Shown: positions 52,055-62,194, counted from the first letter of the stretch. The stretch: DNA of 64,000 nt from Sphingomonas kyeonggiensis (GCF_014204495.1 NZ_JACHLN010000001.1:930001-994000), one strand, 5' to 3'. Numbers and translations: made by a program. The notes: generated by a model from the letters alone, not told the origin.

Positions 52055-52990
52055 ATGAAATTGTTGGCCGGCAATTCGAACGCGCCGCTCGCCAAGGCGA
52101 TCGCCGAGTATCTCGAGATTCCGCTGACCCAGGCGAATGTCCGCCGCTTCGCGGATGAGGAGATCTTCGTCGAGATCCTCGAGAATGTCCGCGGCGAGGA
52201 CGTCTTCGTGCTCCAGTCGACCAGCTATCCGGCGAACGACAACCTGATGGAGATGCTGATCATGATCGATGCGCTGAAGCGCGCATCGGCCAAGCGCATC
52301 ACCGCGGTGCTCCCCTATTTCGGCTATGCCCGCCAGGACCGTAAGCCCGGTCCGCGCACCCCGATCTCGGCCAAGCTGGTCGCCAACCTGGTGACCACCG
52401 CCGGCGCCGACCGTGTCCTCTCGGTCGACCTGCACGCCGGCCAGATTCAGGGCTTCTTCGACATCCCGACCGACAATCTCTTCGCCGCCCCGGTGATGAG
52501 CGCCGACATCCACAGCCGCTTCCCCGACAAGAAGTGGATGGTGGTGTCGCCCGACGTCGGCGGCGTGGTCCGCGCCCGCGCGCTGGCCAAGCGACTGGAG
52601 AACGCTCCGCTCGCCATCGTCGACAAGCGCCGCGAGCGCCCGGGCGAATCGGAAGTGATGAACATCATCGGCAATGTCGAAGGGCGCTTCTGCATCTTGA
52701 TCGACGACATCGTCGATTCGGCGGGCACGCTGTGCAACGCCGCCGCCGCGCTCAAGGCGGCGGGCGCCGAGGACGTGGTCGCCTATTGCACCCACGGCGT
52801 GCTTTCGGGCGGCGCCGTCGCCCGTGTCGACGGTTCGGCGCTGGCCGAGCTGGTCATCACCGACTCGATCGGCAACCACGCCGTGATCGCCGAGAGCAGC
52901 AAGATCCGCCACCTGACGATCGCGCCGCTGCTTGCCGAAGCGGTCAAGCGCATCGCGGACGAGAGCTCGGTGTCGAGCCTGTTCGACTGA
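52055..52990 (+). CDS. prs: Ribose-phosphate pyrophosphokinase
   Basis: 311 aa. The PRPP synthetase landmarks are [38 protein letters not shown] and the PRPP loop [16 protein letters not shown]. It makes PRPP for nucleotide, histidine and tryptophan synthesis. It is monocistronic with a 128-nt gap to the divergent gltX. Confidence 0.96.
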   Translation: MKLLAGNSNAPLAKAIAEYLEIPLTQANVRRFADEEIFVEILENVRGEDVFVLQSTSYPANDNLMEMLIMIDALKRASAKRITAVLPYFGYARQDRKPGPRTPISAKLVANLVTTAGADRVLSVDLHAGQIQGFFDIPTDNLFAAPVMSADIHSRFPDKKWMVVSPDVGGVVRARALAKRLENAPLAIVDKRRERPGESEVMNIIGNVEGRFCILIDDIVDSAGTLCNAAAALKAAGAEDVVAYCTHGVLSGGAVARVDGSALAELVITDSIGNHAVIAESSKIRHLTIAPLLAEAVKRIADESSVSSLFD

Positions 52991-52996
52991 TCTGCT

Positions 52997-53018
52997 TCCC
53001 CTCCCGGCAGGGAGGGGA
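52997..53018. terminator. Hairpin between convergent prs and TSUP genes
   Basis: A perfect 9-bp stem TCCCCTCCC/GGGAGGGGA with a GGCA loop. There is no T-run on either strand, so it may work with Rho or as a barrier between convergent transcripts. Confidence 0.55.
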
Positions 53019-53020
53019 GT

Positions 53021-53770
53021 TCAGCGGATCGCCTCGGCGACGAGCGCGATGCCGACGCCGATCATCAGCACATAGATCGCAGTGTAGAAGCGTGCCGCGT
53101 CGACCTTGCGCACCAGCCAGACGCCGGCGACGGTGGAGACGAGGGCGAGCGGCAGCAGCGCGGCCGAGGTCATAAGGTTGGCCCGGGTGAACTGGCCGAG
53201 CGCGAGATAGGCCGGCACCTTGATCCAGTTGGTCGCGGCGAAGAAGATCGCGGTGGTGCCGACAAGCACGTCGCGCGGCAGGTTGCGCGGCAGCACCCAG
53301 AGCTGGAAGGGCGGCTGGCCGGCATGGGCGATCTGGCTGGTGAAGCCCGAGGCGATGCCGAACAGCGATCCGATCCAGTCCGGCCAGCGGGCGGTATCCT
53401 TCGGCGTCGTGTTGCGCGCTGCCCAGAGCCGATAGACGCCGAACAGGATCGAGATCGCCCCGACCATCGCCATCACCGCCGCCGAGGGAACGCTGGCCGC
53501 GAACCAATAGCCGAGGGCGATGCCGAGCATCGAGCCGGGCAGCATCCAGCCGAGCAGTTTCCAATCGACGGTGCGGCGGAACGCCCAGACGCCGACCACA
53601 TCCTGCGCGATCAGGATCGGCAGGGTGATCGCGGCGGCGCGGACCGGATCGATCGCGAAGGCGAGCAGGGGCAGGGAGAGGGCGCCCATCCCCGCGAACC
53701 CGCCCTTGGAGAGACCGAGCAGGATCACCGCGGGCACGGCGAGCGCGTAGAAATGCCAATCGGTGATCAT
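53021..53770 (-). CDS. TSUP (TauE/SafE) family membrane permease
   Basis: 249 aa with seven to eight membrane helices. The N-terminal family motif VPAVILLGLSKGGFAGMGAL and the mirrored second half (AIFFAATNWIKVPAYLALGQ) are typical. Such proteins move sulfite, sulfoacetate or other sulfur anions; substrate unknown. Confidence 0.85.
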   Translation of the reverse strand: MITDWHFYALAVPAVILLGLSKGGFAGMGALSLPLLAFAIDPVRAAAITLPILIAQDVVGVWAFRRTVDWKLLGWMLPGSMLGIALGYWFAASVPSAAVMAMVGAISILFGVYRLWAARNTTPKDTARWPDWIGSLFGIASGFTSQIAHAGQPPFQLWVLPRNLPRDVLVGTTAIFFAATNWIKVPAYLALGQFTRANLMTSAALLPLALVSTVAGVWLVRKVDAARFYTAIYVLMIGVGIALVAEAIR

Positions 53771-53830
53771 GGCGCAGGCGCTACGGGCAAATGCCGGCAA
53801 GCGAAAGTGGGGCGCTGCGATCCTCCTTCG

Positions 53831-53914
53831 TCAGGCCGAACTTGTTTCAGCATCCAAGGCGCGGCGAGGGATATCGCCGGTGGAGGGTTGGACCCTGAAA
53901 CAAGTTCAGGGTGA
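53831..53914. repeat. Intergenic inverted repeat with GAACTTGTTTCAG core
   Basis: The left arm (GAACTTGTTTCAGCATCCA from about 53838) and right arm (TGGACCCTGAAACAAGTTC to about 53907) are nearly reverse complementary, separated by about 30 nt. This is a different family from the CCCCGGC repeats, and both lie in the same 267-bp gap. Confidence 0.65.
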
Positions 53915-53993
53915 CGGGGGAGTTGTGGGTAGCGCTGCCCTTCGGCGCCATCGGAGCTCGGCGCGGGGCGGCGTCATGCACCTTCGCCTGAGA

Positions 53994-54011
53994 CCCCGGC
54001 TTTCGCCGGGG
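53994..54011. repeat. Short palindrome CCCCGGC-tttc-GCCGGGG
   Basis: A perfect 7-bp stem with a TTTC loop, the same core as 32131-32148 in the opposite orientation. It lies 26 nt before the ATG of the ABM-fold gene. The rest of 53771-54037 holds only the repeat at 53831-53914. Confidence 0.65.
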
Positions 54012-54037
54012 TGACGGTTAGGTTAGGGGCAGGGTCC

Positions 54038-54361
54038 ATGGCAGAGGATCGCAGCGGGCAAACCGTCGTCATGTTCATTTCCGAGCGCACCGGCACGGAC
54101 CCGGCGGGCTATGCGGAGGCCGCGGCGCGGATGGATGCGCTGGCGGCGCAGCAGCCGGGCTATCGCGGCGTCGATCATGTCGGCAACGACCAGGCCCAGG
54201 CGATCACGCTCAGCTATTGGGCCGACGAGGCCAGTGCCGTGGCCTGGCGCAAGCATCCCGAACATGCCGAGACGCGCGAGGCCGGGCGCGGGCGCTGGTA
54301 TAGCTGGTACATGCTCCATGTCGCCGAGATCGGGCGCAGCTATAGCTGGCAGCGGCCGTGA
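54038..54361 (+). CDS. Antibiotic biosynthesis monooxygenase (ABM)-fold protein
   Basis: 107 aa from the ATG at 54038. The dimeric alpha/beta barrel pattern is visible (QTVVMFISERTGTDPAGYAE, YRGVDHVGNDQAQAITLSYW, then EASAVAWRKHPEHAETREAG). Members act as small cofactor-free monooxygenases or heme-related proteins. It overlaps the MFS gene by 4 nt. Confidence 0.75.
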   Translation: MAEDRSGQTVVMFISERTGTDPAGYAEAAARMDALAAQQPGYRGVDHVGNDQAQAITLSYWADEASAVAWRKHPEHAETREAGRGRWYSWYMLHVAEIGRSYSWQRP

Positions 54362-55656
54362 AGTTCCGGCGGGTCGACGGCACCTTCGGGCTGCTGTTCA
54401 CCGTCATGCTCGTCATCGCGGCGGGCAATACCGCGCTGCAATCGGTGCTGCCGGCGCTCGGCCGCTCGCTCCATGCGCCCGACAGCGCCGTCGCCGCGGT
54501 CTTCTCGGTCTCCGCCCTGCTCTGGGTGATCTCCGCGCCCTTCTGGGCCAATCGGTCCGACCGGCATGGTCGCCGCCTGATGGTGCTGATCGGCATCGCC
54601 GGCTTCACCGTGTCGCTCGGGCTGTGCGGCCTGTGCCTGGCGCTGGGAATCAATGGCTGGCTGGGACCGGTGGCGACCTTCATCGCCTTTGTCGCCGGCC
54701 GGGTGATCTACGGGACCTTCGGATCGGCGGCGCCGCCGGCGGTGCAGGCGATCGTGGCGGGACGGACCAGCCGCGAGGAGCGGACGCAGGCGCTGACGCT
54801 GCTCGCTTCGGCCTTCGGACTCGGCACGATCCTGGGCCCGGCGATCGCGCCCTATCTGGTGATGGGGCATCTCTGGCCGGGAGGACCATTGATAGGACTC
54901 GCCGGACCCGCCTTTGCCGCCAGCGCGATCGGCGTGGTGATCTGGATCGCCGCCGCGCGCGGCCTGCCCAAGGACGAGGGCCATGCGCATGGCGCCGCGA
55001 TCTCCTATCCCTCGATCGGCGGGCAGGGGACCGGCGCGACGGTGACCGCCGCCACCGCCGAGGAAACCAGCGAGAATGTCCGCTATTTCGATCCGCGCAT
55101 CCGCGCCTGGATCATCGCGGGGCTGATCATCGGCCATGCCCAGGCGATGACCGGCCAGGCGATCGGCTTCCTGGTGATCGACCGGATGCAATTGCCCCCG
55201 GTCGAGGCGCTGCACCCCACCGGGCTGGTGCTGATGATCGGCGCCGGCGCATCGCTGCTCGCGCAATGGGGACTGATCCCGATGCTCGACCTGCGCCCGC
55301 GCGCGCTGATCCTGACGGGTGCCGCGCTGGGGCTGCTCGGCTGCGTGGCGACCGGCACCGCGACGACGCTGTACGGTATCGCGATGGGCTATGCGCTGAT
55401 CTCGCTGGGGATGGGGTTTGCCCGGCCGGGATTCACCGCCGGCGCCTCGCTGGGGGTAGGGGCGGACGCGCAAGGTTCGGTGGCGGGGAAGGTTACCTCG
55501 GTGAACGGCGCCGCGTTCGTGCTCGGGCCCTCGATCGGGGTAGGGCTGTACGAGGTCTGGCGGCCGCTGCCCTATCTGACCGCGGCGGGAGCGCTGGGGT
55601 GCCTGCTGGTCTATGCCTGGGTGGCGACGCGGCGGGCCGAGCCGAACACCCAATAA
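54358..55656 (+). CDS. Major facilitator superfamily transporter
   Basis: 432 aa from a GTG that overlaps the previous stop. Twelve hydrophobic helices; the loop 2-3 motif APFWANRSDRHGRRLMVLIG is the MFS signature. A cytoplasmic loop of about 50 residues (GLPKDEGHAHGAAISYPSIG) divides the halves. The family is drug-efflux-like; substrate unknown. Confidence 0.87.
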   Translation: MKFRRVDGTFGLLFTVMLVIAAGNTALQSVLPALGRSLHAPDSAVAAVFSVSALLWVISAPFWANRSDRHGRRLMVLIGIAGFTVSLGLCGLCLALGINGWLGPVATFIAFVAGRVIYGTFGSAAPPAVQAIVAGRTSREERTQALTLLASAFGLGTILGPAIAPYLVMGHLWPGGPLIGLAGPAFAASAIGVVIWIAAARGLPKDEGHAHGAAISYPSIGGQGTGATVTAATAEETSENVRYFDPRIRAWIIAGLIIGHAQAMTGQAIGFLVIDRMQLPPVEALHPTGLVLMIGAGASLLAQWGLIPMLDLRPRALILTGAALGLLGCVATGTATTLYGIAMGYALISLGMGFARPGFTAGASLGVGADAQGSVAGKVTSVNGAAFVLGPSIGVGLYEVWRPLPYLTAAGALGCLLVYAWVATRRAEPNTQ

Positions 55657-55657
55657 A

Positions 55658-55740
55658 CGTCATCCCCGCGAAGGCGGGGATCCAGGGTTACAAAGCACTG
55701 TCCTCTGCGACTCTGGATCCCCGCCTGCACGGGGATGACG
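55658..55740. repeat. Intergenic inverted repeat, CGTCATCCCCGC family
   Basis: Arms of 28 nt at 55658-55685 and 55713-55740 (CGTCATCCCCGCGAAGGCGG and its near complement) around a 27-nt centre. It lies between the convergent MFS and CDC48 genes, so it can end both transcripts. Confidence 0.7.
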
Positions 55741-55758
55741 AATCAGTTTGGGCGGCGT

Positions 55759-58053
55759 TTAGTCCACGCCCTTCGGCCCGTGCGCCTGGAGCATGCCCGG
55801 CGAGATGAAGCCGATCGGCTCGATCGCCGAGGCCTGCTGCTTCAGCCGACCCGACATCGCCTGATATTCATTCTCCATCTCGGGCGTGACCGTGGCGCGT
55901 GAATCGGCAAGCGCCGCTTCGAAGTGCGCCGCGGTCACTTCCTTGGTCTGGAGCGACTGGCGCAGCGCGATCAGGCCGGCGCGGCGAACCACATCCTCCA
56001 GATCGGCGCCGGTATAGCGCTCGGTCTGCTCGGCGATCGCCCCCAGATCGACGTCGGACGCCAGCGGCATCTTCTCGGTCTGGATACGCAGGATGCGCTC
56101 GCGACCGGCCGCATCGGGCACGCCGACATAGATCAGCTCGTCGAACCGTCCGGGGCGCAGCAACGCCGGATCGATCAGGTTCGGCCGGTTGGTCGCACCG
56201 ATCACCACCACCGACTGCAGCTCCTCGAGCCCGTCCATCTCGGCGAGGATCGTGTTGACCACGCGCTCGGTCGCCTGGGGCTCGCCCAGGCCGCCGCCAC
56301 GCGCCGGCACCAGCGAATCGAGTTCGTCGATGAAGATCACGCAGGGCGCGACCTGGCGGGCGCGGGCGAACAGCCGCGCGATCTGCTGCTCGGACTCGCC
56401 ATACCATTTGCTGAGCAGGTCGCTCGACTTGGTGGCGATGAAGTTCGCCTCCGCCTCGCGCGCCACTGCCTTGGCGAGCAGGGTCTTGCCGGTGCCCGGC
56501 GGTCCATAGAGCAGGAAACCCTTGGCCGGGCGGATGCCGAGGCGCCGGAACGCGTCGGGATCCTTGAGCGGCAGCTCGACGCCTTCCTTCAGACGCATCT
56601 GGGCATCGTCGAGCCCGCCGACATCCTCCCAGCGCACCGTCGGCGCCTGGACCATGACTTCGCGCATCGCCGAGGGCTGGACACGCTTCAGCGCCTCGAG
56701 AAAGTCCTCGCGGGTGACGGCCAGCGTATCGAGCACCTCGGGCGGGATCGTGCCCTTCTCGAGGTCGAGCCTGGGCATGATCCGGCGCACCGCCTCGATC
56801 GCCGCCTCGCGGGCGAGCGCCGAGAGATCGGCGCCGACAAAGCCGAAGGTGGTGCGGGCGAGCTCCCCGAGATCGACCTTGTCGCCGAGCGGCATGCCGC
56901 GGGTGTGGATGCCGAGGATCTCGCGACGCCCCCGCTCGTCCGGCACGCCGACCACGATCTCGCGGTCGAACCGGCCCGGCCGGCGCAGCGCCTCGTCGAT
57001 CGCATCGGGGCGATTGGTCGCGGCGATGACGACGATGTTGGCGCGGGCCTCGAGCCCGTCCATCAGCGTGAGCAGCTGGGCGACCAGGCGCTTCTCCGCC
57101 TCGCCCGAAACCTGGCCGCGCTTGGGCGCGATCGAATCGATCTCGTCGATGAAGACGATCGACGGCGCCGCCTTGGCCGCTTCCTCGAAGATCTGGCGCA
57201 GGCGCCCTTCCGATTCGCCATAGGCCGAGCCCATGATCTCGGGCCCGTTGATCAGGAAGAATTGCGCGTCCGATTCATTGGCGACGGCGCGGGCGAGCCG
57301 CGTCTTGCCGGTGCCGGGCGGGCCATGGAGCAGCACGCCCTTGGGCGGATCGACGCCGAGGCGCTGGAACAGCTCGGGATAGCGCAGCGGCAGCTCGACC
57401 ATCTCGCGGAGCTGGTCGATCGTGCCGGCCATGCCGCCGATATCGTCATAGGTGACGTCGGCGCGGCGGCCGTCGCCGCCGACCTCCTCATATTCGGGAC
57501 GCAGTTCGACCTCGGTATTCTCGTCGATATGGACGATGCCCTTGGGGCTGGCCGAGACGACGTTGAGGCGGATCTCCTGCAGCGCATAGGCGGGCGCGCG
57601 GAGGAACTGGGCGACCTGGGGCGGGATGTCCGCGCGCTGCTGGGCGTTGGTGTTGACGACATCGCCCTGGGCCAGCGGGCGCTGGAAGAAGACGCGCTTG
57701 AGCGCCTCGCCGCTGCCCTGGAGGCGGAGATTCTGCTGGGCAGGCGCGAAGACGACGCGAGTCGCGGGCTTGGACACCGCCTTGCGCACCTCGACGAAAT
57801 CGCCCGAGCCGACGCCGGCATTGGCGCGCTGGAGGCCGTCGATGCGCAGGATCTCGAGGCCCTCGTCCTCGGCATAGGGCAGCACGGCGAGCGCCGGGGT
57901 GGCGCGCTTGCCGACGATCTCGATCACATCGCCCTCGGTGAGGCCGAGCCGCGCCATCAGGGCGCGCGGCAGATGCGCGAGGCCCCGGCCGCTGTCCTCG
58001 GGCCGGGCATTGGCAACTTGCAGCTTGATCGGCTGCGCTTCTTCGTCCGCCAT
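55759..58053 (-). CDS. CDC48/VAT-type AAA+ ATPase with two ATPase domains
   Basis: 764 aa from the ATG at 58053 with GGAGA 8 nt upstream. The N domain is a CDC48 N-type fold (residues about 5-190). Two AAA+ domains follow: Walker [14 protein letters not shown] near residue 243 with [13 protein letters not shown] and [17 protein letters not shown], and Walker [14 protein letters not shown] near residue 515 with [13 protein letters not shown] and [17 protein letters not shown]. Both Arg-finger regions are present. Such unfoldase/segregase proteins are typical of archaea and eukaryotes; in sphingomonads they are found sporadically. A strong terminator-like hairpin lies about 100 nt upstream of the start. 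Confidence 0.9.
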   Translation of the reverse strand: MADEEAQPIKLQVANARPEDSGRGLAHLPRALMARLGLTEGDVIEIVGKRATPALAVLPYAEDEGLEILRIDGLQRANAGVGSGDFVEVRKAVSKPATRVVFAPAQQNLRLQGSGEALKRVFFQRPLAQGDVVNTNAQQRADIPPQVAQFLRAPAYALQEIRLNVVSASPKGIVHIDENTEVELRPEYEEVGGDGRRADVTYDDIGGMAGTIDQLREMVELPLRYPELFQRLGVDPPKGVLLHGPPGTGKTRLARAVANESDAQFFLINGPEIMGSAYGESEGRLRQIFEEAAKAAPSIVFIDEIDSIAPKRGQVSGEAEKRLVAQLLTLMDGLEARANIVVIAATNRPDAIDEALRRPGRFDREIVVGVPDERGRREILGIHTRGMPLGDKVDLGELARTTFGFVGADLSALAREAAIEAVRRIMPRLDLEKGTIPPEVLDTLAVTREDFLEALKRVQPSAMREVMVQAPTVRWEDVGGLDDAQMRLKEGVELPLKDPDAFRRLGIRPAKGFLLYGPPGTGKTLLAKAVAREAEANFIATKSSDLLSKWYGESEQQIARLFARARQVAPCVIFIDELDSLVPARGGGLGEPQATERVVNTILAEMDGLEELQSVVVIGATNRPNLIDPALLRPGRFDELIYVGVPDAAGRERILRIQTEKMPLASDVDLGAIAEQTERYTGADLEDVVRRAGLIALRQSLQTKEVTAAHFEAALADSRATVTPEMENEYQAMSGRLKQQASAIEPIGFISPGMLQAHGPKGVD

Positions 58054-58150
58054 GTTTCTGTTCTCCGCAGGCGTTGTGCGGGGAACATGGGGTGCGGATT
58101 TCGCCGCCGCAACGGCGGAGGCGGCAGGGCCCGGCGCGAATCGCGCGGGC

Positions 58151-58179
58151 AAAAAAAAGGCCGATCTCAAGGACCGGCC
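58151..58179 (-). terminator. Rho-independent terminator-like hairpin in the CDC48 gene leader
   Basis: On the minus strand GGCCGGTC (58179-58172), loop, GATCGGCC (58166-58159), then eight T (58158-58151). The 8-bp stem has one G-T pair. Since no gene lies immediately upstream on that strand, it stands in the leader of the CDC48 gene, or stops antisense reading from the PPIase/LysR side. The rest of 58054-58387 (334 bp) shows a LysR-side promoter and no further gene. Confidence 0.7.
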
Positions 58180-58277
58180 GGGAAAGTTTTAGGAGAGGAT
58201 GCCTGAAAGGCACGTGCTTTGTGCAGTGCGGCCGGTTTTTGTGCAAGTGCGAAAAGAAACATTAACGCGTGCACAAC

Positions 58278-58306
58278 TTGCAATCGGTGATAACAAAGGT
58301 GATATA
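58278..58306 (+). promoter_or_regulatory. Candidate sigma-70 promoter of the LysR gene
   Basis: TTGCAA at 58278-58283 and GATATA at 58301-58306, separated by 17 nt, about 80 nt before the LysR ATG. Confidence 0.5.
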
Positions 58307-58387
58307 TGGCTAACACCCAAAAGGGCATTGGCGTGGCGCAAAACCCACGCCAAGGATAATGACGCAGCGCAACAAAAAGAGAGCGAG

Positions 58388-59287
58388 ATGCGACGACTTC
58401 CTCCCCTGACGGCAATCGAGGCTTTCGTGCAGGTGGCGCGACTGGGATCGATCAAGGCTGCCGCCGAGGAGCTGGCGCTCTCCTCGCCGGCACTGAGCCG
58501 CCGCGTCCAGGCGCTCGAGCGCTTCATCGGCAAGCCGCTGTTCGAGCGGCGCCACCAGGCGCTCAAGCTCAACGACGACGGCGACCGGCTGCTCGGCATG
58601 ATCGCCCCGGCACTCGATACCATGGCGGATGCGGTGGAGACGATGACCAGCGGCACCGAGCTGCTGCGCCTGCGTCTCGGCCTGTTGCCGCTGTTCGCGA
58701 CCCAGCGGCTGATGCCGCACATGGGCGACCTCAAGCGCAAGCATCCCGAGCTGCATCTCGACGTCGACACCGGCGGCCATGCGGTGGCGCGGCTGGGCGA
58801 CGGGCTCGACGCGGCGATCGTGGTGGCGCGCGACATCGACCCGACGCTCTACGCCAAGCGGCTCGACCGCAACCGCGTCTATGTGATCGGCGCGCGCTCG
58901 CTGCTGGAAGGCGCCGACCCGATCACCCGGCCGGAGCAATTGTCGAAGCTGACCGCGCTCGTCCACCGCGACATGGCGGATACGTTCACGGCATGGCGCG
59001 CGGCGGCGGGACTCTCGGAGCAGGAAATCGAGCCGGCCGCGATCGACCATTTCGATTCGGGCACGCTAATGCTCGAGGCGGCAGCGCAGGGCCTGGGCGT
59101 CGCCTTCATGCTCGAATCGCATTTCGAAGCGGCGCGGGACGACCGGCTGGTCCAGCTCTTCGACCTGACCGTGGAGAGCGACTACAGCTACTGGTTCGTC
59201 TGCCGCCCACGCGCGCTGACCACGCGGCCGGTGAAGCTGTTCCACGACTGGCTGATCGACGTGCTCGAAGCCGATCGCGTCGCCTAG
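58388..59287 (+). CDS. LysR-type transcriptional regulator
   Basis: 299 aa from the ATG at 58388, which starts a normal LysR N-terminus (MRRLPPLTAIEAFVQVARLG). The helix-turn-helix SIKAAAEELALSSPALSRRV is clear and the C-terminal effector domain covers about residues 90-290. The frame stays open 63 codons upstream to an ATG at 58199, but that extension does not resemble a LysR protein. The regulon is unknown; the divergent CDC48 gene is a possible target. Confidence 0.88.
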   Translation: MRRLPPLTAIEAFVQVARLGSIKAAAEELALSSPALSRRVQALERFIGKPLFERRHQALKLNDDGDRLLGMIAPALDTMADAVETMTSGTELLRLRLGLLPLFATQRLMPHMGDLKRKHPELHLDVDTGGHAVARLGDGLDAAIVVARDIDPTLYAKRLDRNRVYVIGARSLLEGADPITRPEQLSKLTALVHRDMADTFTAWRAAAGLSEQEIEPAAIDHFDSGTLMLEAAAQGLGVAFMLESHFEAARDDRLVQLFDLTVESDYSYWFVCRPRALTTRPVKLFHDWLIDVLEADRVA

Positions 59288-59291
59288 ATAC

Positions 59292-59319
59292 AAAAAGCCC
59301 CTCCGGATCGGGAGGGGCT
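59292..59319 (-). terminator. Rho-independent terminator of the cyclophilin gene
   Basis: On the minus strand a perfect 9-bp stem (AGCCCCTCC/GGAGGGGCT), 6-nt loop and five T. It lies 10 nt after the PPIase stop and also overlaps the end of the convergent LysR unit. Confidence 0.85.
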
Positions 59320-59329
59320 CTTCGTTCGA

Positions 59330-59785
<456 letters not shown>

Positions 59786-59898
59786 GCAGATTACTCCTGA
59801 GAAGGATTTGCACTGCACCTAGTAGCGCGCGGGGCGACTTGCAAATCACGGCCGGCAATGGCAGCGGCGAAGGAGGGGCGAACAAGGGAGGTCGAACC

Positions 59899-61302
59899 GT
59901 GAGCGAGACCGAACTTCAGGCGGACAATAGCGCGCCCGAGCCCCAGCTCGACGAGGATGACCGGCTGCGTCCCGAGTTCGTCGATGCAGTGCTCGACGCG
60001 GTCCATGACGGCGATGCCGCGCGCGCGCACGAACTGGCCGAGCCGCTCCACCCCGCCGACATCGCCGACCTGGTCGAGCTTGCGCCGTCCGAGGAACGCC
60101 CCGCGCTTGTCGCCGCCATCGCCGACCTGATCGACGGCGACGTGCTGGCCGAGATGAACGACTGGGTGCGCGAGGCGCTGGTCGAGTCGCTCACCGCCAC
60201 CCAGGTCGCCGATATCGCGGCCGAGCTCGATACCGACGACGCCGTCGCGATCATCGAGGACATGGATGTCGAGGACCAGCGCGAGGTACTGCGCGCGCTC
60301 GACCCCGACGACCGCGCCGCGATCGAGGAAGCGCTTTCCTATCCGGAGGAATCCGCCGGCCGCCTGATGCAGCGCGAGCTGATCGCGGTGCCCGAGCATT
60401 GGAGCGTGGGCGACGTCCTCGATTATCTCCGCAAGAACGAGGACCTCACCACCGATTTCTGGGAGATCTTCGTGGTCGACCCGGGCCACAAGCCGCTCGG
60501 CACCTGCCAGCTCTCCTGGGTGCTGCGCACGCCGCGCGTCGTCTCGATGGGCGATGTGATGAAGCGCGAGCAGACGCTGATCCCGGTCGACATGGACCAG
60601 GAAGAAGTGGCGCTGCGCTTCCAGAAATACGCGCTGATCTCCGCCGCCGTGGTCGACCCCAGCGGGCGGCTGGTCGGCATGATCACGGTGGACGACATCG
60701 TCCACATCATCTCCGAGGAAGCCGGCGAGGACGCGCTGCTGCTCTCGGGCGCCGGCGAAGGCGACATCAACGAGCCGGTGATCGACTCGTACAAGGGCCG
60801 CGTCCGCTGGCTGTTGACCAACCTGCTGACCGCGCTGGTGGCTGCCACGATCATCAGCCTGTTCGAAGGCACGATCCAGAAGATGGTCGCGCTGGCGGCG
60901 CTGATGCCGATCGTCGCCGGCGTGGGCGGCAATGCCGGCACCCAGACCATGGCGGTGACGGTGCGCGCACTCGCCACCAACCAGCTGACCCAGTCGAACA
61001 CGCTGCGCGCGATCCAGCGCGAGATCTCGATCGCGCTGCTCAACGGCGTGACCGTTGCTTGCGTGATCGGCACGGCGGTGGGGCTGTTCTACCACCATGC
61101 GGCGCTGGGCGGGGTGATCGCGGCGGCGATGATGACCAACATCTTCATCGCGGGGCTTGCCGGCGTGGTCGTCCCGGTCACGCTCGACCGGCTCAAGGCC
61201 GATCCCGCGGTGGCCAGCTCGATCTTCGTGACGATGACCACCGATTCGATGGGGTTCCTCGCCTTTCTGGGCCTGGCCAGCGCGAGCGGGCTGGTCGGTT
61301 GA
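59899..61302 (+). CDS. mgtE: Magnesium transporter MgtE
   Basis: 467 aa from a GTG at 59899 with GGGAGG 8 nt upstream. The order is N domain (about 1-140, HPADIADLVELAPSEERPAL), CBS pair (about 145-280, VDPSGRLVGMITVDDIVHI) and five membrane helices with the MgtE motifs ALMPIVAGVGGNAGTQTMAV and LNGVTVACVIGT. It is an Mg2+-gated channel. It is divergent from the cyclophilin gene (113 nt). Confidence 0.93.
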   Translation: MSETELQADNSAPEPQLDEDDRLRPEFVDAVLDAVHDGDAARAHELAEPLHPADIADLVELAPSEERPALVAAIADLIDGDVLAEMNDWVREALVESLTATQVADIAAELDTDDAVAIIEDMDVEDQREVLRALDPDDRAAIEEALSYPEESAGRLMQRELIAVPEHWSVGDVLDYLRKNEDLTTDFWEIFVVDPGHKPLGTCQLSWVLRTPRVVSMGDVMKREQTLIPVDMDQEEVALRFQKYALISAAVVDPSGRLVGMITVDDIVHIISEEAGEDALLLSGAGEGDINEPVIDSYKGRVRWLLTNLLTALVAATIISLFEGTIQKMVALAALMPIVAGVGGNAGTQTMAVTVRALATNQLTQSNTLRAIQREISIALLNGVTVACVIGTAVGLFYHHAALGGVIAAAMMTNIFIAGLAGVVVPVTLDRLKADPAVASSIFVTMTTDSMGFLAFLGLASASGLVG

Positions 61303-61333
61303 TTGGGGCGGGCCGAACGCCCAGATTAGCGCC

Positions 61334-61732
61334 GTGCCACTCCATCTGACCAAGGTCGCCTTTGGCTGCGACTCCGTAGACTATCTCGCCCAGCGCCTCG
61401 CTTCGCGCGGCGACGTCTGGGGGCTGACCACCCGCTACCTTCCCAAGCGCCATGCGGAGATCGGCGGCGAGGGATCGCTGTTCTGGATCCTCAAGCACCA
61501 GCTGGTCGGCCGCACCCCGATTATCGGGTTCGGCGAAGCCGAAGGCGGGCGTACCGCGATCCTGATGGAACCGCGGCTGATCCTGGTCGCCAACCGCCCC
61601 AAGCGTGCGCATCAGGGCTGGCGCTATCTCGAAGGGACGGACGCGCCGCCCGACCTGGGCGAGGCCGGGGCAGGGATGGAGGAACTTCCGCCCGCGCTGA
61701 TGGGCCAGCTGGCGGGGCTGGGGCTGATCTAG
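61334..61732 (+). CDS. DUF1489 family protein
   Basis: 132 aa from a GTG at 61334. It begins MPLHLTKVAFGCDSVDYLAQ, with TRYLPKRHAEIGGEGSLFWI, the pattern of DUF1489, a conserved alphaproteobacterial family of unknown function. The 3' end overlaps the convergent HEAT-repeat gene by 4 nt. Confidence 0.85.
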   Translation: MPLHLTKVAFGCDSVDYLAQRLASRGDVWGLTTRYLPKRHAEIGGEGSLFWILKHQLVGRTPIIGFGEAEGGRTAILMEPRLILVANRPKRAHQGWRYLEGTDAPPDLGEAGAGMEELPPALMGQLAGLGLI

Positions 61733-62193
61733 TTCGTGATCTTCTCGCAGGCGGCGAGCGCTTCGCCGGCGAGGTCGTCCAGGAGAGGCATGTCCGAAGG
61801 CTCCGCCCATATGCGGAGATCCCCGATCAGCGAGGGGTGCGCGCACAGCAGCGCGGCCTCGAGCATCGGCGCACATACGCTTTCCCCGCCGAGCGCCTCC
61901 TGTACCAGTGGCAGGGCGATCTCGGGATCGCGGATCGCCAGGCCGAGCATGGCCTCTCCGCGAATCACATCCTCCTCGTCCGATGCAGCGTGGAACAGCG
62001 CCTCGCGAACGGCCGGCGTATCGATCTCCTCCTGGGCGAGCAGCATGGTAGCCCAGTCGCGGTTCGATGCATCGGCATCGCGGGTCAGTGCGATGACCTG
62101 TTCGAGATTGGCATCGTCGGCAAGCGCCTGCTCCTCGGCAAGGATCGCCTTGAGCAAGGCGGACGCAGGCTCGTAGCGCTCGCCCTTCGCCAT
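61729..62193 (-). CDS. HEAT-repeat-like helical protein
   Basis: 154 aa, all helical. Repeat-like units of about 30 residues are visible (ASNRDWATMLLAQEEIDTPA, DEEDVIRGEAMLGLAIRDPE, APMLEAALLCAHPSLIGDLR), each with the D-x-x-V/W-R/A pattern of HEAT repeats. It may act as a protein-interaction module. It lies 1 nt after msrA and is probably cotranscribed. Confidence 0.7.
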   Translation of the reverse strand: MAKGERYEPASALLKAILAEEQALADDANLEQVIALTRDADASNRDWATMLLAQEEIDTPAVREALFHAASDEEDVIRGEAMLGLAIRDPEIALPLVQEALGGESVCAPMLEAALLCAHPSLIGDLRIWAEPSDMPLLDDLAGEALAACEKITN

Positions 62194-62194
62194 C

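Noticed and set aside
55924-58206. A 760-codon open frame on the plus strand
   Set aside because: It is antisense to the CDC48-type ATPase, with the same mirror-frame composition.
58199-58387. 63-residue N-terminal extension of the LysR protein, from an ATG after AGGAGAGG
   Set aside because: The ribosome site is too close to that ATG, the extension is not LysR-like, and the ATG at 58388 starts a standard N-terminus.
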